From positions 157,983,758 through 158,047,757 of the forward strand of contig CM063510.1 in NCBI GenBank assembly GCA_032207245.1: 64,000 nt of DNA, written 5' to 3'. The notes below the pieces were generated by a model. That model made no database searches and was not told the origin of the DNA. It saw nothing but the letters and a program-made list of their open reading frames with translations. The stretch comes from Pardosa pseudoannulata (taxonomy: Eukaryota > Arthropoda > Arachnida > Araneae > Lycosidae). Both the position numbers and the translations under genes were made by a program. Shown here piece by piece: positions 54,740 to 64,000 of this stretch; the stretch's first letter is position 1; each line of letters opens with the position of its first letter.

Positions 54740-55000
54740 AATTTACTTCAATGATCGGAGAGCTATTCGGTAAAGGTCCATCAGAGATAAACGACACCAT
54801 CTTGTACTCTCGAGATCAATAATTTGCTATTAAGTTCAGAAACGAAATCAGAAGCTAATGAAATCATTAAATGCACTTTAATATTTATATGTGTTGATAA
54901 TACTGATAAAATTGTATAAATACTCAAAGTATATTGCTTAAATTCTTTTACAGATAAATTGTGATATTTACTGCCGAGTTCGTTGTTACCGAGAGTAAGT
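54740..55000. promoter_or_regulatory. Probable divergent promoter region of POSH
   Basis: This is the richest spot for CpG dinucleotides in an otherwise CpG-poor region (ATCGGAG, TTCGG, ACGAC, CTCGAG, CCGAG, TTCG, ACCGAG). On the minus strand ACAAGATGGTGTCG (54793-54806) contains AAGATGG, the YY1-type motif often found just downstream of animal start sites. On the plus strand CCGAGA|GTAAGT gives a consensus donor at 54994, as for a short first exon of a divergent transcript. No TATA assignment is possible in this AT background. Confidence 0.4.
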
Positions 55001-56607
55001 TGATTCGATGGTGCTCTCAGTCTCTGTTCAGTAGGTGGTTTTATTTATTTTTTTTTTTCAATATTTTGATGCAGTGAAACGATAGATAACTGTGTGTTAA
55101 TTGGTTATGAATCTATTAGCCATGAGAATTTTTGATTTCTAATTTTATATGAGATTTGAAAATGATTTTATTCGTTTATTACTGAATAATCATTTAACAT
55201 ACCTGTAGATAAACTATTACGATAGTTTACTTTTCTAGCGTAAAATTTAGATAAAAATTGATAATTCTATCCAATATTATTATGCTACTGAAGCATAATT
55301 TTACGTAATATTTAAATTGTTATATGACTTATGTAAAAAAAATTACATTATGGGTTTATAGAAACAAATCTTAAACTTAATTTGAACGTACCAAATTACC
55401 GCTTACATTAATCATACATCATCATCTTATTTCGATATTTTTGATTGACATCATTTGGTAAGTCTAGTTTTATATCTAATTAAATGTTTTTAATTCCTTT
55501 TCTATCAGAAATTATTGTTCAAACTGAATTGTGATGTAATCATAATCCTGTGTTTGAGAGAAAAAGTATGAAAATTTTTATTTCAATTATTTCATACTAA
55601 TAATATCTTCGGAGTTGTTAATTTAATGATTAAATTCTTTCATATATCATATAAATATATTTTTTAAGTTTAATGTTCCCTTTATTTAATAGAATTAGAG
55701 CTTCAAGTTATAACTTTAGTAATTTATTTTATTTATTTTTTTTTTTTTTACATCTCAGTTCCATATATTTATATGAGTAAAAGAATGAATGGATGGTAAA
55801 AATTTAAGTTAAAATATAATATGCTTTCAAAAAGTTCTTACTGCACATTGCCACAGTTTTTATAAAAGCAGTTATGAAAATACATACTAATTCATTTTAC
55901 AAACATCTTCATTGAACTGCTTGAAACAAAACCTTAAAATAGTCAAATGAAATCAGAAAATGTCTTAGTTGAAACAATGATTAGTTTTCAATGTATATTG
56001 CAAAAGTGAATTCGCTTGTAACAAAATTAGTTTGTTCTGCTAATTTTCATCCCACTGAGTCATTTTTATCTACCTTATTTACTCTTAGCCATGTTACATC
56101 AGATTATCTGAAGATTTGTTGATAGTAAGACTAGATAATGACTTAGTTATAGAATTTTTTTTTTATTATTATTATTCTAAATTATTAATTTTTAGTATTG
56201 CTTTTTGTCTTGAGGTTTCAAATTTAATATTTTAAATGCCTAACTTAAAGGTATTGTAAAATTTATTTATTTTTTATCTGTTTGAGGGTTCCCCCCCCCT
56301 ACTCATAGAGCAAACATTTTTGTAAACAAACAATTTAGATTTAATAAATAATTTATAAATCTTTTAGTAGCTCTTTTTAATTTTTCCGAATAAGAAAATT
56401 TTATATGAATTATTTGTTTTGGAAAAAATAATGTTAATCGTTTTTTGTAGGGAGGGAGTGTTTTTTATTTCTGGCAGACTTGCTTTTTGAAGAATTGCAT
56501 TATTCTTCATCAGTTTGCATATTTCATTAATACATCTTTGATTTATAGAAAATAAAAGTTAATAATACTAAAGAGATGTCAGTGAAAGTGCTTAATACTA
56601 GAAGCAC

Positions 56608-56782
56608 TGGCGATGGCCGACTGGTTAGGGTGCTAGCCTTCAGTACCAGAGTTCATGGGTTCTAATCCCACAGTGGCAGGGATGTTCGCAGCCGTTCGAA
56701 ATCGGCTTTAAGCTGTAGGTCCAGGTCTCATTAGCTCTCCTGTTGCAAAAAGTAGGCCGTAGTACTCCAAATCAAACCAAAC
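56608..56782 (+). mobile_element. tRNA-derived SINE-1, complete reference copy
   Basis: The head TGGCCGACTGGTTAGGGTGC is a box A-like start, and GGTTCTAATCCC is a box B. The 3' end is a short tandem AAACC tail (AAATCAAACCAAACC). A 10-bp direct repeat, CTAGAAGCAC, flanks it at 56598-56607 and 56783-56792, proving retroposition. It is the best-preserved copy in the window and the guide for the others. Confidence 0.9.
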
Positions 56783-57834
56783 CTAGAAGCACCGTATCAG
56801 TCATTATAACCATTTTCAGGGTGGATTCCTCAAAAACTGTCTATTGTAGATGCTCTTTTTTTTTTAAGATTTCCTAGAAACTCTTGATCTTTATTGGTAC
56901 AAATTACAAATCAAAATTAATGTACTTTTAGTTATACCTAGAAGTACCACGAACGGTCAGATTGACTGCTAGTACTTTTAAACAAATTCCACATGTTTTT
57001 TGCATTCAAAAAGCAGATGTATTCTTATAATATTACCCTCTATACATTCCTTTCATTCATTCTTTCTATACAACAAGAAATATTGCCCACTTTTCTCTCC
57101 TATCCTTCCTTCCTTTTTCTCACAGATAGAGAGCATATATATTCAATTGATACAGAACTTGGATAACTTAAGAGTTAGACAAAATCAATCTGGCAATTTT
57201 CTGCATCAAAACCCTCCATTTTGAAGGAATATCTTTGTAAAGTCCATCCATATCCTGCAAAATCATATTATCTGGTTGTCCGTTATTAAAGCTAATAAAC
57301 CCTATACCTATTCAAATGTTACAGTTTGAAACCATATTTCTGCTTTATTTTTTTGCTCCGTTCCTGATCTTATTCTCATAGAAAAGAGAAGTACCTGTTT
57401 TCATTAATCATGTTTTTTGTTTTTACTTTTATAAAACTTGTGAACACTATCACATAAGTAATATCTATCTTTTAGCTATTCTAACACATTTTATGAGCTT
57501 AAATAACAGTATCAGAAACTGAATAATAACCGGTAGTAGCCAGTAAAATATGTAATATATGGCCCTACACTTATTTTGGCATATTTAATTTCTTTTTAAC
57601 TGAATGTAATTTTTGAATTTAAAGGGTCTGAATAAATTTAGCATTCAGGGATTTGTGAGAAGATAGCTGTATATACTTATATAAATAAATGCATGCATAT
57701 GTAGATACATTTGCTTACACTCAAATGTTGATGGTGTAGACTTATATGTGTTATGCACAATATCAAATATTGAGAAATGATAATGCCAACAATGAAAGGA
57801 TTCTCATTTATTCTTGCTAAGTCAACGTTGGAAA

Positions 57835-58009
57835 TAGCCAAATGGGTAGACACTGCTCTTTGGTGCCAGAGTGTGTAGGTTTGAACCGTGCTGCTGGCAT
57901 GGATATTCATAGCTGTTCAGAATAGGCTTTAAGCAGTAGGTCCAACTATCATTAACCCTTGTGTAGCAAAACAGTAGACTGTAGTGCTCTAAATCAAACC
58001 AAACCAAAC
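57835..58009 (+). mobile_element. tRNA-derived SINE-1, second complete copy
   Basis: It is the same length as the reference copy, with TAGCCAAATGGGTAGACACTG at the head, GTTTGAACC as box B and an (AAACC)3 tail. The flanking repeats CAACGTTGGAAA (57823-57834) and CAACATTAGAAA (58010-58021) match 10 of 12. Confidence 0.85.
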
Positions 58010-58060
58010 CAACATTAGAAAGGAATGTGCCACTTGTTTGTGGAACTTTTGTTGCTTCAC

Positions 58061-58165
58061 AGGAATGACCTGAGGAAAGTAGTTGGTCTTCTTACTGGTC
58101 ACTGTGCCCTCAGAAGACATCTCAACATAATAGCGTCCAGTTCTGATGCTGTTACAATACTTTGA
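58061..58165 (+). pseudogene. Non-LTR retrotransposon ORF fragment (C-terminal end of the polyprotein)
   Basis: A 34-codon stretch reads RNDLRKVVGLLTGHCALRRH then LNIIASSSDAVTIL and stops. The motif LRxVxGLLTGHCxLxxHL is typical of the segment downstream of RNase H in arthropod LINE polyproteins, where a CxxC zinc knuckle normally follows; here it is lost. No reverse transcriptase is present. It lies directly after a SINE-1 copy. Confidence 0.72.
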
Positions 58166-59154
58166 CTATGGGTACATTGGCTAGAAATATATTAGCTAGA
58201 AACAAACTTTAAGTACAAATACATGCCTATGAATATTTACAATAGCAAGAGTTTAATGCTTAGAAGCTGCATTTAAGTAAACCTCAATTTCTGATTAGAA
58301 GAAAGAATTTATAGTTATGAAAGATTACTGTTAAGTAGTTAAATCTGTACATTTGATAATGTATAACAAAGATTAAACAACTAACAAATTTATTGAAGAT
58401 CATTTCACAAAAATAAGCTTGAAAGGTTTTAAATAATTCATCATAACATTTCAAAACATCAGAAATATTAGGAGACCTGGGATTAGTATTCATGCAAGCT
58501 TTAAATAAATATTAACAAGTGAAAGTTTACAGTTAGTATAAATTCGAAACAAATCTAATTTAAAAAAAGTGACACACATAGAACTAAATAACAAATATAC
58601 TACCTCCTCTGGTAAACATTATATTCAGTTGAATAGTTTAATACATAGATAAAAGAAATGGGTACTATTCAAGGACGTAGATATGCTACATTTTTTTAAT
58701 AGAATGATAATAGTTCAGCAACATTGGCACACAAAAATGAGTATGACATTGCTATGCCAGATGAAGGAAGCTCTATAAAAACAATCAGCTGATTGGTATT
58801 CGTATTTGACCACGATTGCGTAATCATATGTGCACACACTGTCTTGAGCTGTAAACTGAATGAGTTTTTAATTTACATGCTGTGGCAGTGTATTTAATTG
58901 CAAGCAGATTGAAAATGATTTTTGCAGTGAAAGAAATAAATTTTTCAAGAGTGAAGTGAAACTACTCAAAATATGTTTTTACTTTGTAAAAATCAGTAAA
59001 CATGACAATGAAAATAATAAAAGATAGAAATGCTTAAATGAATAAATTTTATATTAATATTGGCATAGATACCATGATATATGTACTCTCCCTCATAAAT
59101 TCAAGTAATTTTAAAATATAAATAGTTTTAAGCTTTATATTTGTAATAGATCTC

Positions 59155-59420
59155 TTGTGTTGTGTCTGCTGTATTGAGGAGGAGACCATTACATTTTGTG
59201 TGACTGCAAGTTTTTCTCGGCTCTTAGGTTTCAGCACCTTTTTGAGCCTTAGGAGCTGCAGGATATTCCTGTCAGTTGTCTGCAGAGCTTTGCCTCGGCC
59301 TATGACTGTCTTTCTCAGGCTCTCTTAGGGTTGTGTCTTTTTTACTTGGGTTTGAGTACAATAGACCTGATTGCACTGCTGTGCTATTGGGGAACCCCCC
59401 AGGAGCTTCCATGAGGGTGG
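59155..59420 (+). repeat. SINE-3 copy 1
   Basis: A GC-richer ~265-bp unit. It aligns in the same orientation with 59895-60190 and in reverse with 44505-45430. Landmarks are 'attttgtgtgactgcaagtt', 'caggatattcctgtcagttg', 'gggtttgagtacaatagacc' and 'ggggaacccccc'. No clear A and B boxes were found, so 'SINE' is a working label. Confidence 0.65.
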
Positions 59421-59894
59421 ATTCTTTTATTCATGTGCTACTTAATTGAATGGTTTTAGTTTGATTTTTAAATATCTTTTTAACTAGTTGAAATTTCTGA
59501 ACTGGCTTTCTTGGATCATTTCCCATTTTTGAGAAGACTTAAGCACATACATTCTTAAAATCAGAATTTAACTAAATAGTAATAGTAAGTTAGCTAATTG
59601 CTTCTTCAAATTGCCCAAAGTATCTCAAAAGGTTATAGAAAACTACCATTTTGCTTTAATGCATGTATTCCAATTTTGGTTTATCTAGGGTAAATTGTAC
59701 TTTAGTTCTTGTTTACATACAGATATTCATACTTAGACATAATTCTAAAATTTGTATTTTTAAACTCACAGAAGATCTATCAAAATTTTGAGGTTGAATT
59801 TTTGGACAGTTACAATACTTTCTCTATACTGTATATATAAGAACTCAGAAGGCAACTTTAATGTGATGGGTATCAAAACAGATTCTTTCTGTCA

Positions 59895-60190
59895 TGGCTA
59901 TCATCTTGAGGAAGAGTAAGCTCTCCATATTTTGTGTGATTGTAAGTTTTTTTCTCTTCATAGGTTTAAGGAAATTTGTCATCAACTTCTTGAACTTTGG
60001 GTGTTGCAGAATATTATTGTTAACTGTCTTCTGAGGTTTGTTGCAGCTACTGTCCTCTTTTCTTAAGTGGTCTTCAGGTTGTATTTTCTGGGGTTAGGTA
60101 CCAATAGAGCTCTGGTTGTTGTTCTCTGCTTTTGGGAAACCTCTCAGGAATTGCCCTAAAGGTGAATTCCTTCCTTCCTTCATTCATTCA
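59895..60190 (+). repeat. SINE-3 copy 2
   Basis: It follows copy 1 after ~475 bp: 'attttgtgtgattgtaagtt', 'gcagaatattattgttaact', 'ggggttaggtaccaatagag', 'gggaaacctctcagg'. It ends in a (CCTT)n(CATT)n simple tail, consistent with a retroposed unit. Confidence 0.65.
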
Positions 60191-61388
60191 AGTATGCAAA
60201 AAAGTAAAAAAGGCTCAAATACTCTTTTTATCTTTTGCTGAATTAAGTGTATATAAGACAGCAATTTTTCACTCATTGAGCACAAATGAAACACTATTTT
60301 CAAAAACAGGACAGCAAATCTTGCTTTAAGAACAAAACTTTAGAATATATTGGTTGATTGGAGATGGGACATATGCTATTTCCAAAGTAGGACTTTAGGC
60401 CAAATAGTCTAAAAACCAAAATAATCATGAGAAGTGGCTCTCATGGACAGTTAGGACATACATACAGATGATTTGAAAGGCATGGGAGTGGGAACCCCAT
60501 GATGAGAAGAGAGGGCAGTAGAAATAATGCAGGCAAAATAAATAAAGGAAAGATAGAAGATGAGGACATAAAATTCTTTATTCAGAATACCTATAAAATG
60601 AAATGAATGCCTTCACCTGTTAATGTATATTGATACTAAGAAAGTGAGGTTATTTTTTATAATAACAGAGGAAAAGTTTTCTCAGAAGAAAAAAAATCCC
60701 CTTTTTTTTACCCTGTATAATATTTTAATAATGTGGGAACATAACTTAGAATTAAATACAAAAAAATTTTGAATGGCTAAAATAAAGCAAAACTAACTTT
60801 CGTAACTCTTTAAAATTTAATTTATGGAATAATGTATGCATTTATAGTCAATTGCACAACAAATGTTTAGTATTTTAACTTTTTTTACTACTCATTTCTT
60901 TCTTAAAAAAAGGTAATAGTTAAGATTTTCTTGAAAAAAAATTATCTCATTAAAAAACCTAATATTAGTTTATTTTTTTCTTTATTTTCCAAGAACACCA
61001 CTTTTCTCCCCTATCCCACAAAAAAATGTGTTAATTGTTTAAAAAAGAAAGAAAATATAGGATGAGATGACAACTCAACCTTGTTCCTATTAAAGACATT
61101 GAAGTTAATCTTTTTGAGTTGTGTTTAGATAGAATTTGAAGTCATGTTTTATATTTGATTCCTGTGTATAAGAATTACTTGACTGAAACTGACACTACTG
61201 TAGCTATAAAACCACAGTTTAATGGCAATATAAAAAAGGTTTTCAATATTTTCCCTTACCTATAACCCATAACTTAATTTATGTACTTTTTAACTATTGA
61301 TTTAGTTTATTTTTTATTATATCAAACATTGTTAAAATGTAGGAATATTTACTGTGATTGTTAAACTTTTTTTTCTTTGTTAATACAG

Positions 61389-61468
61389 GCAAACTGGAGA
61401 ACAACATTTGATTTTTGATTAGAAATATATTTTACATGACTAACAGCAAATTTTTATCTTTTGCTTGG
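61389..61468 (+). other. Candidate plus-strand exon
   Basis: A long pyrimidine tract and TTAATACAG acceptor precede 80 nt that end in a consensus TTGG|GTAAGT donor. An ATG at 61436 opens MTNSKFLSFAW, ending in phase 0 at the donor. With the possible first-exon donor at 54994 it would make a 5' UTR plus start exon of a gene continuing beyond the window. Against this, part of it ('tttttatcttttgct', then 'taagtgtatat') recurs at ~60225-60255, so it may be repeat sequence. Confidence 0.3.
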
Positions 61469-61576
61469 GTAAGTGTATATGTACTTTTTCATCACTTAGA
61501 TTCATGTAGCACAATTATAGCAAACATACTTTAAAACTATTTTTTTAATGTTTAATTTTGGATTTTATTTCTATAT

Positions 61577-63023
61577 ACTGTATATTTCCAAATATAAGCC
61601 ACTCTGTGTATTAGCCAGGAGTACAATTTTCCTTCAAAAAGTTACCCAAACTTCAAAACCCCTATATAAGCCAAAGTGAAAAAAACAATTTCTAGAATGT
61701 CCAAATATGTCACCAAGAAGCAAAAAATATTGCCAGGCAGGTAAAGTGGGAGAAATATTTTCCAAAAAATTTGCTTAAAATTCAAATGCTAGACCAGTGA
61801 TGGACAAACTACGACCCACGGGCCAACTACTGCCTGCCGGAAGATTTTATCCGGCTGTGGATAGAATTTTAAGTTGCCGGTCTGAGGCAAATTAAAAGAA
61901 ATATATATTTATACATTATATATCCATCTCCTTTTCTACTTTGCTTAAATATTATAACCCAAATTTATTATCTCATGCCCAGGAGATCAGCAGTATATTT
62001 GCTTCTTATATGTGTATTAACAAGTGTTTTCAACTTTGAACCTTAGAAAGAATAATTTCAGTAGTAGACTGACAGGTGAGCATTTAGCATCTTTCTTAAA
62101 ATCAGTACATCTCACTTCGAACCTCAGCATAAGGAACTTTTAAAAATGAAATCGCAATTTCATTCATTTCATTAACATATTTAAACTGTTAGGTACTTGT
62201 ATATTGTTTTTTAAATTTTAGAAAAATTATCTTGGCCTGCCAAACTTATTTTCTTTTGATTTTCTCCTGTGGTCAAAAAAGTTGGTCCACCCCTGCACTA
62301 GACCAATGCTTCTGAAACCTTTTTTGACACAGCATCCAATTTAAATACTGCAGAGGTAGAGGATCAGTCGCACCTCGAAATAAATAAAAGGATATCTCTT
62401 AACATGTTTCCAAAGTGGCAAAGAAACACAACTTACATTTTAAATTTTAATTAACTTCATAAGTCTTAGCTAATTTCAAACTTTCACTAACTTATCTAGT
62501 TTATTGCTGCAGAGTATGGATTGATAATCACAGTGCTAGATCATGTGACTGATGGTATTTTTACTTAACATGCTAACGTCAAGTTTCAGTTCTTGTAACC
62601 TTATATAAAGATAAATATTTCTTAAATTTAAGCAATATGAGCTTGAAAAAAAAATGCTATGTTTGGCAATTTAACGATTGCTTCTGGGTTATGTAGAATT
62701 GTGTTTATTAGAAATTTAGCTGATCTGCCACTGTTATAGTACTGTTGTTTTCGAGTGATTATAACACAGATAAGAGTCATTTTAAATCTATTTTTCAATT
62801 TTTATGTTTCCTGATTTCAAATTTTTTACAAGCTTTATTTACTTTATTTGCTTACATTGTTAAGCTTTCTTTTCTGTTTTATTAATTTTTTGCTGATTTG
62901 GCACCCTTTTGTTGCCAAAAATGTATTACATCTGTTCCGTGGATCCATATATAAGTTGACCTCCCCCCTATAGTTCTTTAAACAGCCCTAAAAATTCTCG
63001 CCTTGTACACAGAAATATATGGT
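61577..63023. repeat. Possible larger inverted-repeat element enclosing a hAT element
   Basis: TACTGTATATTTCCAAATATAAG at the left resembles, in reverse complement, the sequence around 62998-63023 ('tgtacacagaaatatatgg'). Inside are 'tataagccactc' and 'tataagttgacc' motifs. The match is weak and no target duplication was found. Confidence 0.25.
61795..62295. mobile_element. Non-autonomous hAT-like element (501 bp)
   Basis: The ends are CAGTGATGGACAAACTACG and, reverse-complemented, CAGGGGTGGACCAACTTTT, good inverted repeats of the hAT CAGxGxTGGxCxAACT type. Flanks TGCTAGAC (61787-61794) and CACTAGAC (62296-62303) match 6 of 8. CpG-type decay explains the differences. No transposase. Confidence 0.78.
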
Positions 63024-63812
63024 ATATGTTGTCAAACCAAGTGTATGATGGAGGGGGAAAGATTGCAGTCATGGCCAGTTGGTATGATTGTTTCAGTGAA
63101 GAAGAATATTTATTGCTGCAGTATAAAAGTTGGATGAGTCCCTTCTTCATTCTGTGATCTTGACTATTTAAAAGCATGCAAAAATCTCTAAAAGATTTGT
63201 CTCTGACAGTGTGCATCTCCTTTTTGTTCAGAATTTCCCAAATTGTCTGCTAAGGAACTATGAAATTTTAATTGGTTAGACATCTTGCTTGGGGCCTGAA
63301 CTGCAGACCTAGGGTCATTTTGAAAATCCCTGAAAACTTTCTTGTAATGAGGCTTTTGGCTATAAATTTACTTTGGTACTTTTAAAGATTCAGATTAAAT
63401 TATGTGTTTTTGCATTATATTCCTTAAGGTTCATAATGTATTTAGGGTTTTTACGAAATCTCTACATTCATTTGTAGGTTTATTATATTTTTTCCTTATA
63501 TATATATACATATATGTATATGTTGTGAAAACATGACATAATTTTTTAAAGTAAGATTTAAATGTCTAATTACATATATTTTGTACATATAGCCTTTATA
63601 TATATCGAAAGGTAAACATCCAAGTATAACATCTTTGAATTTTTGTAAATTTTATACAAGAAAATTATAAATGTTGAATTCTTACCAGGCCTAAAGAATA
63701 AAATTAAAATGTTATTTCAACACTATAAGTCATATAAAAATGTAGTTACTTATTGATCTTACTGTTATGAGCAAAGTAATAATATTAGAAAGTTTATTAT
63801 AAACTCATGGTT

Positions 63813-63847
<35 letters not shown>

Positions 63848-64000
63848 TTTAATATTTAACTAGAATTTTACATAAATTGGTATCTAAAAGAAAATACTTT
63901 TTAAATAATTATTTTTGAAAGACAGTTGTTGAAATCCAGTCGAAATTTTTTTTTAGCTCACCAACTGTGAATTTTTTGTTATATAGCAGTCAGACTGAAA
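62304..64000. other. Right end of the window, no gene recognised
   Basis: AT-rich sequence. 'tgcttctgaaaccttttttgacaca' at 62308 resembles another hAT end without a partner. A run of about 33 T lies at 63812-63844. No splice-bounded open frame or RNA gene was found. Confidence 0.6.

Larger units (their letters stand above)
54995..61388. other. Region right of the promoter, no recognised gene
   Basis: If the donor at 54994 is real, this is the first intron of a plus-strand gene; otherwise it is intergenic. It contains two complete SINE-1 copies (56608-56782, 57835-58009), a non-LTR fragment (58061-58165) and two SINE-3 copies (59155-59420, 59895-60190). The stretches 55020-56590 and 60340-61380 show nothing I can support. 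Confidence 0.6.

Noticed and set aside
56608..56680. Possible tRNA gene
   Set aside because: It is the head of SINE-1, repeated elsewhere with an AAACC tail.
57000..57224. Plus-strand frame preceded by CTCACAG, considered as an exon
   Set aside because: Only an acceptor-like site; composition is AT-driven and there is no donor or domain.

Overview
This window is AT-rich animal DNA. It has long introns full of (AT)n, (CA)n and (AATA)-type microsatellites, many tRNA-derived SINEs, and short non-autonomous or decayed DNA transposons (hAT, piggyBac, mariner). Almost all of it is one minus-strand gene, the orthologue of POSH (Plenty of SH3s; SH3RF in vertebrates), a RING-type E3 ubiquitin ligase and Rac/JNK scaffold with four SH3 domains. 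The C-terminal SH3 ([13 protein letters not shown]) and the segment read across the exon 12/13 junction (VHVR-STSCPS) resemble, from memory, arthropod POSH more than vertebrate SH3RF1. With the AT content and repeats this suggests an arthropod, most likely a chelicerate such as a spider. The species cannot be fixed from sequence alone.

Layout, in gene order from right to left. At 54.75-55.0 kb is a probable divergent promoter. At 54.5 and 51.7 kb are two candidate non-canonical 5' exons. Fourteen coding exons lie between 44127 and 1991. All GT-AG junctions keep phase, and the exons join into a single 968-codon frame that ends with a stop at 1991. Exon 1 encodes the RING finger. Exons 2-3 encode SH3-1, exons 3-4 SH3-2, exon 9 SH3-3 and exon 14 SH3-4. 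Exons 5-8 and 10-13 encode Ser/Pro/Thr-rich linkers and a Lys-rich motif.

The introns hold most of the accessory content. There are three copies of a ~0.73 kb inverted-repeat element with 6-bp target duplications. There are hAT-like elements with 8-bp duplications, two decayed TTAA-flanked piggyBac elements with transposase remnants, a 593-bp mariner remnant, at least three SINE families (two copies carry nested DNA transposons), a 221-bp tandem duplication, and a GC-rich open island inside the SH3-2 intron that looks like a frame-breaking ('poison') alternative exon.

The right-hand 9 kb (55-64 kb) has no recognisable protein gene. It holds SINEs, a non-LTR retrotransposon fragment, a hAT element and a weakly supported plus-strand exon candidate.

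No bacterial-type system, CRISPR array or functional RNA gene was seen. The most useful leads are the candidate poison exon, the candidate upstream ORF of POSH and the 6-bp-duplication transposon family.
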